A DNA stretch of 5,925 bases from Dehalococcoidia bacterium (GCA_030650265.1 JAUSEJ010000416.1:1-5925); one strand, 5' to 3'; positions 1-5,925 are shown, counted from the stretch's first letter. The notes: generated by a model from the sequence alone, not told the origin. Translations and numbers: made by a program.

Positions 1-737
1 GCATAGATCGCCAATGGCATATTCGAGACAATCTGGTGCCGGTGAATGTGCCCGAGAGCGACGTAGTCGAAGGCCCGATTCAAGACCGATCCCCGGGGAA
101 TGATTATGTCCTGTCCCAACAACGCCTGTCTCTCGCTGCCATAGCGGGCGCCAAACACAGTGGCGTGGGCGGCAAAGACTGAAGGAACCTGCGGGTCTAG
201 CTCGGCGATTCTGGCCTCAAGAACATTTTGAACCTTGTCCAGAATCAGGCCGTTTACCTCCTCCAGAGACTTTCCTCTGGCCTCCTCCCGGCTCAACAGG
301 AAGCTTCTGGTTATCCAAGGAAGGGAGACGACCTGAACCGGTCCCCGACGCGTGAACACCGTTTGGGTTTCCAACCTGCTGGAAACGTAGACGTTCTTGA
401 TATTGAGGGTTTGGAATATCTCGACACTGGTGGCCCTGCCAAGAGCATTGGGCAAGTCGTGGTTCCCGACGAGCAGAAACACCGACACGCCATTCGAGGC
501 CAGTCGAGCGATGCGCCGGGCAAAATCTCGTTGGAAGGTTGGTCTGGGATCGCGCGTCTTGTTGGCGTCGCCGCAGAAAAGTACGAGGTCTATAGAACTC
601 TCCAGGGCATAATCTACGACTTCGTCAAAGGCGGCCAGGAAATCGCCAATGCGCGTGGAAAGGCCCGTGGCCGGATCCATCCTGCCATAGCTTTCCACCC
701 CGAGATGAAGATCCCCTGTGTGAAGGATCCTTATCAT
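1..737 (-). CDS. sbcD: SbcD/Mre11-type exonuclease subunit, 3' end beyond the window (partial)
   Basis: Metallophosphoesterase subunit of an SbcCD/Mre11-Rad50-type complex, which trims and opens DNA ends and hairpins using two Mn2+ ions together with the SbcC ATPase. Translating the minus strand from 737 gives 245 residues that hold every nuclease motif. These are D9/H11 in HTGDLHLG, D57 in FCGDANKTRDP, N92/H93 in VGNHD, H191 in AAHATVFGA, and H230/H232 in ALGHIHRH. They match the D-H-D-N-H-H-H metal set and the catalytic His known in Mre11. The capping domain and the C-terminus lie off the left edge, where sbcC might follow. The ATG at 737 is chosen because an in-frame TAG lies three codons upstream. 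Its ribosome site is poor (GAGG only 3 nt away). It sits 66 bp behind glyQS on the same strand, so co-transcription is possible. The usual GD(I/L)FD second motif is replaced by GDANKTRDP; the metal ligand is kept. Confidence 0.93.
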   Translation of the reverse strand, partial: MIRILHTGDLHLGVESYGRMDPATGLSTRIGDFLAAFDEVVDYALESSIDLVLFCGDANKTRDPRPTFQRDFARRIARLASNGVSVFLLVGNHDLPNALGRATSVEIFQTLNIKNVYVSSRLETQTVFTRRGPVQVVSLPWITRSFLLSREEARGKSLEEVNGLILDKVQNVLEARIAELDPQVPSVFAAHATVFGARYGSERQALLGQDIIIPRGSVLNRAFDYVALGHIHRHQIVSNMPLAIY

Positions 738-768
738 ACGCCTCTACGCCGGTCCGGCACGTTTCAAA

Positions 769-791
769 CACAAAGGCACAAAGGCACTAAG
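769..791. repeat. short tandem octamer repeat (CACAAAGG units)
   Basis: Two exact copies of CACAAAGG (769-776 and 777-784) are followed by a degenerate third unit, CACTAAG (785-791), in the glyQS-sbcD gap. The end of the array also forms a small palindrome, GCACTAAGTGC (784-794). From memory, strings of this kind (minus-strand reading CTTAGTGCCTTTGTGCC) recur in intergenic regions of many environmental bacteria. Their origin is unclear. No ORF covers the array on the transcribed strand. Confidence 0.55.
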
Positions 792-803
792 TGCAGTTGG
801 TTT

Positions 804-2126
804 CTAGACGGCTCCAAGCCGCTGAGCTAGCAGAGTGGATAGCCCGGATATGGGTATTCGCACCTGCTCCATGGTGTCCCGATCCCGTACGGTCACGGCA
901 TTATCGTTTAGCGTTTCAAAGTCCACCGTGACGCATAGCGGTGTGCCTATTTCGTCCTGCCGACGGTAGCGCTTGCCGATGCTTTGGGCATCGTCATATT
1001 GAACCGGCCAATGCCGACGCAACTGAGCCTGGATATCCTTCGCAATGGCAATCAGAGGCTCCTTGCGGCTCAACGGGAGGATTGCCACCTTGACAGGGGC
1101 CAACAAGGGGTGCAGACGAAGGACCACCCTGATACCTTCTTTGTCCGGCTCCTCGTCATACGAGTCGATAAGGAAGGCCAGTAGCATCCTGTCCACGCCG
1201 CCAGCGGGCTCAATAACATAGGGGAATATGTGCGTGTTGGTCTCCTCGTCAAAGTAGGTCAGATTCGTGCCGCTGAACTTCGAGTGCTGCTGCAGGTCGT
1301 AGTCAGCCCGGTTGGCAATCCCCTCCAGTTCGGACCAGCCCATCGGGAAGAGGTATTCTATGTCCGTGCAGGCCTTGGCGTAATGGGCCAACTCATCGAC
1401 AGCGTGCGGTCGCAGCCGGAGGTTCTCCCTCTTCATACCGAGACTCAAATACCAGTTGAATCGCTCTTTGATCCAGCGCTCGTGTAGTACTTCGTCTGTG
1501 CCCGGCCTGACGAAGTACTCGATCTCCATCTGCTCGAACTCGCGCGTCCGGAAAATGAAGTTGCCGGGCGTAATCTCGTTGCGAAAAGACCGGCCGATCT
1601 GGCCAATGCCAAAGGGAAGCTTCTTGCGAGTCGAGTTCAAGACGTTCGAGAAATTGACGAACATGCCCTGCGCCGTTTCCGGTCGCATGTATACCACCGA
1701 GGCGTCTTCCTCCACCGGACCCATGAAGGTCTTGAACATCAGGTTGAACATCCGCGCCTCGGTCAACTCCCCACCGCAATTGGGGCATTTTTCGCCCGTT
1801 AGTTGGTCGGCCCGAAATCGTTGACGACAACCTTTGCAGTCCACCAGGGGATCGGCGAAGGTGGCCACGTGGCCGCTGGCAATCCAAACTTGGGGGTGCA
1901 TCAGAATACCGGCCTCGATGCCAACCATGTCGTCGCGCTCACGGATGTTGGCCCGCCACCAGGCGTCCCGGATGTTGCGCTTCATCTCCACGCCCAACGG
2001 TCCGTAATCCCAGACGCTGGCCAGGCCGCCATAGATCTCGCTACTTTGAAAAACAAACCCTCGCCTCTTGCAGAGAGAAACGATCTTCTCCATTTCCACC
2101 TTAGGCTTTGGCTTGGCAGCATCCAT
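804..2126 (-). CDS. glyQS: Glycine--tRNA ligase, single-chain homodimeric (alpha2) type
   Basis: Class II aminoacyl-tRNA synthetase that charges tRNA-Gly with glycine using ATP in the cytoplasm. The 440 residues match the usual length of the homodimeric form, which is unrelated to the bacterial alpha2beta2 GlyQ/GlyS enzyme. The N-terminus carries the family hallmark [16 protein letters not shown] (19-34) followed by DYGPLG. A four-cysteine zinc-binding insertion is visible (C97, C100, C114, C117). [10 protein letters not shown] (147-156) and class II motif 2 with FRNEITPG (181-188) bind ATP and the acceptor end. The glycine-pocket segment [13 protein letters not shown] lies at 266-278, and motif 3 with GGVDR at 309-313. 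Residues 340-440 form the alpha/beta anticodon-binding domain. The ATG at 2126 is preceded by AGGAG with an 8-nt spacer; the internal M12 lacks a comparable site. No key residue is missing. It reads away from the MBL gene and toward sbcD. Confidence 0.97.
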   Translation of the reverse strand: MDAAKPKPKVEMEKIVSLCKRRGFVFQSSEIYGGLASVWDYGPLGVEMKRNIRDAWWRANIRERDDMVGIEAGILMHPQVWIASGHVATFADPLVDCKGCRQRFRADQLTGEKCPNCGGELTEARMFNLMFKTFMGPVEEDASVVYMRPETAQGMFVNFSNVLNSTRKKLPFGIGQIGRSFRNEITPGNFIFRTREFEQMEIEYFVRPGTDEVLHERWIKERFNWYLSLGMKRENLRLRPHAVDELAHYAKACTDIEYLFPMGWSELEGIANRADYDLQQHSKFSGTNLTYFDEETNTHIFPYVIEPAGGVDRMLLAFLIDSYDEEPDKEGIRVVLRLHPLLAPVKVAILPLSRKEPLIAIAKDIQAQLRRHWPVQYDDAQSIGKRYRRQDEIGTPLCVTVDFETLNDNAVTVRDRDTMEQVRIPISGLSTLLAQRLGAV

Positions 2127-2144
2127 CGCTCACGCTCCTATCAC

Positions 2145-2180
2145 AAAAAGACCTCTTCATCCGCGGTTGGGACTAGAGGT
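2145..2180 (-). promoter_or_regulatory. possible attenuator-like hairpin with U-run in the glyQS leader
   Basis: On the minus strand, ACCTCT (2180-2175) can pair with AGAGGT (2156-2151) across an 18-nt loop. A C and then TTTTT (2149-2145) follow directly. The shape is that of a weak intrinsic terminator placed before the glyQS ribosome site (2135-2140). The loop contains ACCGCGG, which recalls the 3' half of the T-box core. The UGG part that pairs with uncharged tRNA is not there, and no Stem I is evident. A 6-bp stem could arise by chance, so this is a tentative call. Confidence 0.25.
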
Positions 2181-2219
2181 TCTTGATTTCTCTTGGCCGT
2201 GTCACGCTCTGTTGGCCCT

Positions 2220-2248
2220 AAATTACCAGTTTTGACGCCAAAAGTCAA
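2220..2248 (-). promoter_or_regulatory. putative sigma70-type promoter for glyQS
   Basis: Reading the minus strand, TTGACT (2248-2243) is a five-of-six match to the -35 consensus. A 17-bp spacer ending in TGG leads to TAATTT (2225-2220), a weak -10 that keeps the important A and final T and has an extended TG. Transcription would start near 2213, giving a leader of about 86 nt before the ATG at 2126. Confidence 0.4.
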
Positions 2249-2261
2249 GATAGACCATCGG

Positions 2262-2294
2262 CCTTGACAGCCAAGGTAGAATTAGGAGTGTAAC
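2262..2294 (+). promoter_or_regulatory. putative promoter and small inverted repeat upstream of the MBL hydrolase
   Basis: A perfect TTGACA lies at 2264-2269. The -10 is ambiguous. TGTAAC at 2289-2294 gives a 19-bp spacer. TAGAAT at 2277-2282 matches the -10 consensus at five of six positions but has no good -35 at 17 bp. The inverted repeat CCTTG-ACAGC-CAAGG (2262-2276) overlaps the TTGACA and abuts TAGAAT, where a small operator could sit. Either -10 puts the start of transcription only about 13-25 nt before the GTG start codon. Confidence 0.3.
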
Positions 2295-2300
2295 CTTTTC

Positions 2301-2306
2301 GAGGAG
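2301..2306 (+). promoter_or_regulatory. ribosome binding site that fixes a GTG start
   Basis: GAGGAG is followed by a 7-nt spacer and then GTG at 2314. This strong site favours GTG over the in-frame ATG at 2329. The ATG at 2312 is out of frame. Confidence 0.75.
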
Positions 2307-2313
2307 ATAGTAT

Positions 2314-2952
2314 GTGGTTCTGCTTAAGATGCTTCCGGTAGGTCCACTGGGGGTAAACTGCTACATAGTGGCTTCAGAAGAAACCAAGAAAGCCATCATC
2401 GTCGACCCCGGCGACGAACCTGATACCATACTGCGAACGATCAAGGATCTCGGGCTACAAGCCGACTTGATCGTCCTTACTCACGCCCATTTCGACCACA
2501 CCATGGCGCTTGCCAGGGTAATAGAGGAAACCGGGGCCAAATTCGCCCTGCACCCCCTCGAGATTCCCTTCCTGAACAAAGTGCCAGGCGAGTTTGCCAA
2601 CTGGTTTGGCCCCATGGACCCGCTTCCCGATCCGGATTTCACCGTTGAAGACGGGGACAAGGTCACAGTCGACGGGCTGGAGTTGACCGTGATTCACACC
2701 CCCGGTCACACGCCCGGCGGCATTTGTCTGCTTGGCGATGGCTTCGTCATCAGCGGCGACACCCTATTCGCCCTGAGCGTGGGAAGAGCCGATTTCCCCG
2801 GCAGCGACTGGAATCAGCTCATCGACAGCATTAAGACCCGTCTGCTGGTCTTGCCCGACGAGACGATGGTCTACCCGGGCCACGGCGGCCGAACGAAGAT
2901 CGGCCTCGAGAAAGAGCAGAACCCCTTCGTGGGAACCCAGGCGGAACTGTAA
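2314..2952 (+). CDS. MBL-fold metallo-hydrolase (short glyoxalase II-like / YcbL-type)
   Basis: Small cytoplasmic binuclear metal hydrolase of 212 residues, in the group often named hydroxyacylglutathione hydrolase-like. The fold begins with LGVNCYIV (12-19) and the DPGD turn (31-34). The metal-binding signature THAHFDH supplies H57, H59, D61 and H62. The remaining ligands are H132 in HTPGHTPGG (128-136), bridging D149 in SGDT, and H190 in PGHG. All seven are present, so it should be active. It lacks the C-terminal HAGH helical domain of true glyoxalase II (about 250 residues), which fits YcbL-type thioesterases. The substrate cannot be read from the sequence. The GTG start is supported by GAGGAG at 2301-2306. 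The gene is divergent from glyQS, converges on the glycosidase gene, and looks monocistronic. No T-rich terminator follows; the palindrome at 2980-3067 may serve instead. Confidence 0.93.
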   Translation: MVLLKMLPVGPLGVNCYIVASEETKKAIIVDPGDEPDTILRTIKDLGLQADLIVLTHAHFDHTMALARVIEETGAKFALHPLEIPFLNKVPGEFANWFGPMDPLPDPDFTVEDGDKVTVDGLELTVIHTPGHTPGGICLLGDGFVISGDTLFALSVGRADFPGSDWNQLIDSIKTRLLVLPDETMVYPGHGGRTKIGLEKEQNPFVGTQAEL

Positions 2953-2979
2953 TGCTTCTTTGCGCGGTATGGTCTCAGA

Positions 2980-3067
2980 TGTCACCCTGAGTCCTTCCGC
3001 AGTAGCACGAAGGGTCCGTCCGCTCCGTGTATCCGAGACGGATGCTTCGCTGCGGCGCAGCATGACA
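2980..3067. repeat. 88-bp imperfect inverted repeat (REP/MITE-like palindrome)
   Basis: The element starts with TGTCACCCTGAG (2980-2991) and ends with CAGCATGACA (3058-3067), giving exact 5-bp termini TGTCA/TGACA. The arms also share GCAG/CTGC, CGAAG/CTTCG (3008-3012 and 3045-3049) and TCCGTC/GACGGA (3015-3020 and 3037-3042) around a 16-nt loop, with several mismatches and small gaps. It lies wholly between two convergent genes. From memory, the layout (TGTCA, CCTGAG, GAAG, mirrored) resembles a palindrome family dispersed in many environmental genomes. It could fold into a long hairpin that stops transcription or protects 3' ends in both directions. The rest of the 182-bp gap holds nothing recognisable. 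Confidence 0.6.
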
Positions 3068-3134
3068 AGTCTTGAGCGAAATGTTCACTGCGCAAGTGGT
3101 CAGACCGTAGCTATGCATTCCCCGTAAGCACAGC

Positions 3135-5789
3135 CTATTTCTTCGACACCTGGGGGAAGTAGAGGACATTGGGGCCTCCCGAGGCCTTACCAACGCTTAC
3201 TTCGTCGAGGAAGACACGAAGCTGGCTGGCCGTGGCCTTGTCCAGTCGGAAGCTCAGGGCAATAGAGCCGCTCAGGTCACCAAGATCAAACCATTTTTGC
3301 GCCCAGGTTCCCTGAGTATCGAGAGGCACCGGGTAGCTGGTCGTTCCCGAAAGACCCGTGACGTCGAGAAAGAGGGTGTCTCCCGGCCCGGCGGAAGATA
3401 CCGCAGCATACAAGAAGGAGACTATGGGTCTGTAGGTGCCCGCAGGAATGGTAATCCCGGCCTGAATGACTGTGGCGTCCTCTTGGACATTCCATTCGCC
3501 TAATCTAGCTGATTTGGCCCCCGAATGCATCCAGTCTGTCGACGTGGCGACCTGGCCGACCGGGACCCACCACTCGTTTACGCCACCCGTGCCTTCGAAA
3601 CCCCAGTTCTGCATGTAGTTGTTCAAGGGGGGAAGAACGAAGGTGTACGATAGAGGGCTACTGATGGTCAGGCTCCGCGAAGGGATGGTTCCGTATCCAT
3701 AGGCGCTGGCAGACAAACTGTAGGTCCCCGGCGGCGCCACCAGCCTGAAACTGCCGTTGGCATCCGCGATCGTCGCCAGTGATGTCGCCGTGACTCTCGC
3801 TCCCACGATACCGATCCCCCGGTTGTCTATCACCCTACCCGTAAAAGAAACCGGAATGGTGGTGTGCGTGTCCCCGTCTCCATCCGGCCACGGCTCGATT
3901 GCGCCCTGTGACTCCCTGATCCGGCAGCGAAAATAGTAGGTTTGGGCCGCCTGAACAACTACGGGAGATGACGGACCAAAGGCAGCCGAAGTCAAACTGG
4001 TTCCCGTAAGCCAATCTACCCAACTCGATCCAGCCCCCGCCCTGTATTGGATATCAAAGACGGCCGGTGTGCCTGCAGCATCCTGCCTGACCCAACTAAC
4101 GGCGAAACTCGAACCCCCGGCGAAAGCTGGCAGCGCACTTACCTGCGAGGCCAGCGAGTCAAAGAAAGGCTCCACCAGAAGATAAGGCTTGCCTCCCTCA
4201 ATGTAACGTCCGGTCGCCGGATCCCGGTTGTTCGTGGCCCCCGGCAGGGTCAATCTGTAAGAGCCTGCCGACGGATTGACGCTGATCAGGCTACCGTTTT
4301 GCTCGACCAATTTGGCCACATTCGAAACTGCAGGAATAGCAACTTGCGAGTCGCTGCCGCCGGTAGCCCAAACAACCGTAACCTTGCCCTGTGGCGTACC
4401 TTGCAAGACTATCATCTCATAACCGCTTCCTGAAGATCGGGTGACTCTTGCAGGATGGGATAGATAAGTCGTTGCCACCTGATAAGCCTTGTATGATGGT
4501 CTGGTCGTACCGCTATTGGCGACCAGTCCGTAATAGTCGCTCGGTGCCAGTCCATCATCCCACAATTGAAAGATAGACAGCCTCTGCACGTCGGCAGCAA
4601 CGGCATAAGCATAGGCCTGTATGACGAATGCCGCCTGCTCGTCGAGGGTAGCTCTATACCAGAGGCTTGGACTGCAAAAGGTTGCCCATTCGCCGCAGGC
4701 GGGGATACCGGTCTCGTTTACCCATACAGGTTTGACAATCCCCAGCGTCCTCTGCATCTTGTCTCTTGCGTCTAAAGCCCAACTGTACACATAGTATGGA
4801 TCGATGTAGGGATGCCAGGGCAAGACGTCGAAGTAGAAGCCTCCACCTCTCCCGTCGGGATCATTCACAGCGCGATCGAGAACCTGTTGAAAGAAGTCCT
4901 GATTGCTCCAATATGACAGACCGGCAAACAGGACCATCGCCTGCGGATCCGCCGCCTTTGCCGCCTGATATCCCACTTTGAGAAGTTGGTAGTAGTCAGC
5001 CACCGATCCACTCCAGAAAATGCTGAAGTCCGGCTCGTTCCACATCTCCCACACCTTCACCCGATCCTTGTACCTCGACACAGTGTCAAAGACGAACTTG
5101 CCCCAGTAGTTGCCTGGATCGTTCCAGGCCAAGTACAAGTTCTTTGGGGGAGAAATGACCGAGCTGAGTCTGACGCCGGTCGGGGTAATCTCTGGCTTAA
5201 ACGAACGCTCCCCAACCCTGGGAAAGGGTGCGGTTGCGTCTCCCGCGGTCGCCGCCCAACTAGGGGAGAACATCAGGATGATTTGAGGCTGAAGTCCGTT
5301 TGCCACGTCGAGGTTGACCACGGCATCCTGCCGCGAGTAGTCTCTGACCCCCTGATAACGCTCGATATCATGCCAATACATGGGCCATCTGGTCCATGTT
5401 GCCCCGGCAGCCGAGGCCTGCCCGTAGCGAAGAGCCACTGAAGACGGAATCGCCGTGTCTACCTCAACCGAGTTGACGAAATTGATGCCAAACCTGTCGT
5501 CTCCACCGACGACCGCTGGCTCAGCCAGCGTTTGAGGAGAAATGCCAGCAGCCTCTATCAATCTCGCCGGGAACGGCTTGAAACCCGGCCCGAAGTGTGC
5601 GCCAGCAATAGTCACTGCAGGCTGAGATGCTTCGGTAAGGGCCATCACAAGAAGTGGTGCCACGATCCAAAGTACCGTTGCTCCTAAGAAGATCGACGAA
5701 GCTATTCTAACAATAGTGTTTAGGAACTGCAGTCTCCGATAATCCAACATCCGCCTATCCGTCCTTTTCCAGAGGACACCCGCAACCAT
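3135..5789 (-). CDS. membrane-anchored/secreted multidomain glycoside hydrolase (clan GH-A, GH39/GH5-like)
   Basis: Likely extracellular polysaccharide-cleaving enzyme of 884 residues. Numbering from M1: a basic N-terminus (residues 8-28, rich in Arg/Lys) precedes one hydrophobic segment (33-51), which is a signal peptide or type II anchor. A TIM-barrel region (about 100-445) carries VWEMWNEPDF with the expected acid/base E252, WHPY at 325-328, and VWVNETG with the expected nucleophile E359. A beta domain follows (450-535). Next come an FnIII-like module (540-645, ending EPWPDGDGDTHTT), a carboxypeptidase regulatory-like module (648-700), and a jelly-roll module resembling a carbohydrate-binding domain (723-869). 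The tail is NVLYFPQVSKK. C365 and C372 just after the nucleophile may form a disulfide. The ATG at 5789 is preferred: the candidate promoter starts RNA near 5809, leaving no ribosome site for the in-frame TTG at 5804, while GGGAAGGG precedes 5789. ATG 5750 is also possible. Family and substrate are uncertain. Confidence 0.88.
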   Translation of the reverse strand: MVAGVLWKRTDRRMLDYRRLQFLNTIVRIASSIFLGATVLWIVAPLLVMALTEASQPAVTIAGAHFGPGFKPFPARLIEAAGISPQTLAEPAVVGGDDRFGINFVNSVEVDTAIPSSVALRYGQASAAGATWTRWPMYWHDIERYQGVRDYSRQDAVVNLDVANGLQPQIILMFSPSWAATAGDATAPFPRVGERSFKPEITPTGVRLSSVISPPKNLYLAWNDPGNYWGKFVFDTVSRYKDRVKVWEMWNEPDFSIFWSGSVADYYQLLKVGYQAAKAADPQAMVLFAGLSYWSNQDFFQQVLDRAVNDPDGRGGGFYFDVLPWHPYIDPYYVYSWALDARDKMQRTLGIVKPVWVNETGIPACGEWATFCSPSLWYRATLDEQAAFVIQAYAYAVAADVQRLSIFQLWDDGLAPSDYYGLVANSGTTRPSYKAYQVATTYLSHPARVTRSSGSGYEMIVLQGTPQGKVTVVWATGGSDSQVAIPAVSNVAKLVEQNGSLISVNPSAGSYRLTLPGATNNRDPATGRYIEGGKPYLLVEPFFDSLASQVSALPAFAGGSSFAVSWVRQDAAGTPAVFDIQYRAGAGSSWVDWLTGTSLTSAAFGPSSPVVVQAAQTYYFRCRIRESQGAIEPWPDGDGDTHTTIPVSFTGRVIDNRGIGIVGARVTATSLATIADANGSFRLVAPPGTYSLSASAYGYGTIPSRSLTISSPLSYTFVLPPLNNYMQNWGFEGTGGVNEWWVPVGQVATSTDWMHSGAKSARLGEWNVQEDATVIQAGITIPAGTYRPIVSFLYAAVSSAGPGDTLFLDVTGLSGTTSYPVPLDTQGTWAQKWFDLGDLSGSIALSFRLDKATASQLRVFLDEVSVGKASGGPNVLYFPQVSKK

Positions 5790-5925
5790 CCACCCTTCCC
5801 ACAACTCTCAGACTGATGATAACACACGAAACGCGTCGCGCCAAGTAGTATCCACAACAAGCCAATCACCAAGGTGGCGGCATTAAGAACTTCATTTCCT
5901 GAGATTGACTTCGCCGTGATGAGGC
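5720..5925 (-). CDS. possible C-terminal end of an upstream membrane protein (partial, tentative)
   Basis: A minus-strand frame is open from the right edge (first full codon at 5923) to a TAA at 5722-5720, giving 67 residues. It begins LITAKSISGNEVLNAA and includes a hydrophobic stretch TLVIGLLWILLGATRFV (17-33) that could be a final transmembrane helix. A Gly/Cys-rich, low-complexity end follows. If real, it overlaps the first 24 codons of the glycosidase gene in another frame and contains that gene's promoter candidate. A 67-codon open frame can occur by chance, and the Gly/Cys-rich end looks unlike protein under selection. The start is not in the window and no family is recognised. Confidence 0.25.
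   Translation of the reverse strand, partial: LITAKSISGNEVLNAATLVIGLLWILLGATRFVCYHQSESCGKGGWLRVSSGKGRIGGCWIIGDCSS
5793..5800 (-). promoter_or_regulatory. ribosome binding site candidate for the glycoside hydrolase start
   Basis: GGGAAGGG on the minus strand is purine-rich, with GGA 7 nt before the ATG at 5789. It is an imperfect Shine-Dalgarno match, but it lies inside the leader predicted from the 5816-5844 promoter. The TTG at 5804 has only GAGAG directly next to it. Confidence 0.4.
5816..5844 (-). promoter_or_regulatory. putative sigma70-type promoter of the glycoside hydrolase gene
   Basis: On the minus strand TTGGCG (5844-5839, four of six) is separated by exactly 17 bp from TATCAT (5821-5816, five of six). 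TGT directly before it provides an extended -10. Transcription would begin near 5809, giving a leader of about 20 nt to the ATG at 5789, or about 59 nt to the ATG at 5750. It implies that the glycosidase gene can be transcribed independently of anything upstream. Confidence 0.5.

Noticed and set aside
228..830. Plus-strand open frame of 200 codons
   Set aside because: It lies antisense to sbcD, whose protein shows all Mre11 metal motifs. The plus-strand product has no recognisable motif and a composition typical of a shadow frame.
1393..1887. Minus-strand open frame of 164 codons in another frame within glyQS, and the plus-strand frame at 1456-1824
   Set aside because: Both overlap the glyQS region containing the zinc motif and class II motif 2, which is clearly the coding frame. 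Their products look like shadow translations.
2127..2313. Full T-box riboswitch upstream of glyQS
   Set aside because: Only an ACCGCGG fragment is present. The UGG pairing bases, a Stem I with a glycine specifier loop, and enough length are not seen.
2764..3063. Minus-strand open frame of 99 codons
   Set aside because: It is antisense to the MBL gene's Asp and His ligand motifs and runs into the palindromic repeat, so it is most likely spurious.
4986..5441. Plus-strand open frame of 151 codons inside the glycosidase gene
   Set aside because: It is antisense to the region encoding the catalytic barrel (including NEP). The product is Arg/Pro/His-rich with no domain and no strong ribosome site seen.
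5790..5804. TTG at 5804 as the glycosidase start codon
   Set aside because: The predicted transcription start is about 5 nt away, which leaves no room for a ribosome site. The ATGs at 5789 and 5750 are better placed, and five extra residues add no recognisable feature.
1..5925. CRISPR array, insertion sequence, tRNA/rRNA gene, toxin-antitoxin or defence operon
   Set aside because: I saw no regularly spaced repeats, transposase motifs, cloverleaf-like sequence, small paired genes or defence-associated domains on either strand.

Overview
The window looks like chromosomal DNA of a free-living bacterium, most likely from the Chloroflexota (Anaerolineae-like). The grounds are indirect: a single-chain (eukaryotic-type) glycyl-tRNA synthetase, an SbcD variant with a GDANKTRDP-type second metal motif, and a large secreted glycosidase. 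The glycosidase's FnIII-like and carboxypeptidase-regulatory-like modules and its terminal YFPxV tail match a style I associate with that phylum. This assignment comes from recalled family patterns; no search was run. Base composition looks moderately GC-rich throughout, with no obvious island boundary.

Layout from left to right. Positions 1-737 (minus) hold the N-terminal 245 residues of an SbcD/Mre11-type nuclease that runs off the left edge. A 66-bp gap with a short octamer tandem repeat separates it from glyQS (804-2126, minus). A compact divergent promoter region (2127-2313) lies between glyQS and a small metallo-beta-lactamase-fold hydrolase (2314-2952, plus, GTG start). The hydrolase converges on a long minus-strand gene (3135-5789). 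The gap between them (2953-3134) carries an 88-bp imperfect inverted repeat resembling the dispersed palindromes found in many environmental bacterial genomes. The long gene encodes a membrane-anchored or secreted multidomain clan GH-A glycoside hydrolase with three accessory modules. Its own promoter candidate is at 5816-5844. A weakly supported membrane-protein C-terminus may enter from the right edge and overlap its start. No gene-free stretch exceeds 300 bp.

The genes do not form one pathway. glyQS (translation) and sbcD (DNA end processing) could be co-transcribed. The MBL hydrolase is probably a stand-alone housekeeping thioesterase or glyoxalase-like enzyme. The glycosidase is an envelope or extracellular enzyme that probably acts on a polysaccharide. 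I see no defence system, CRISPR array, transposase, tRNA or rRNA. The most interesting parts are the uncharacterised modular glycosidase with its C-terminal tail, the intergenic palindrome, and a possible attenuator in the glyQS leader.
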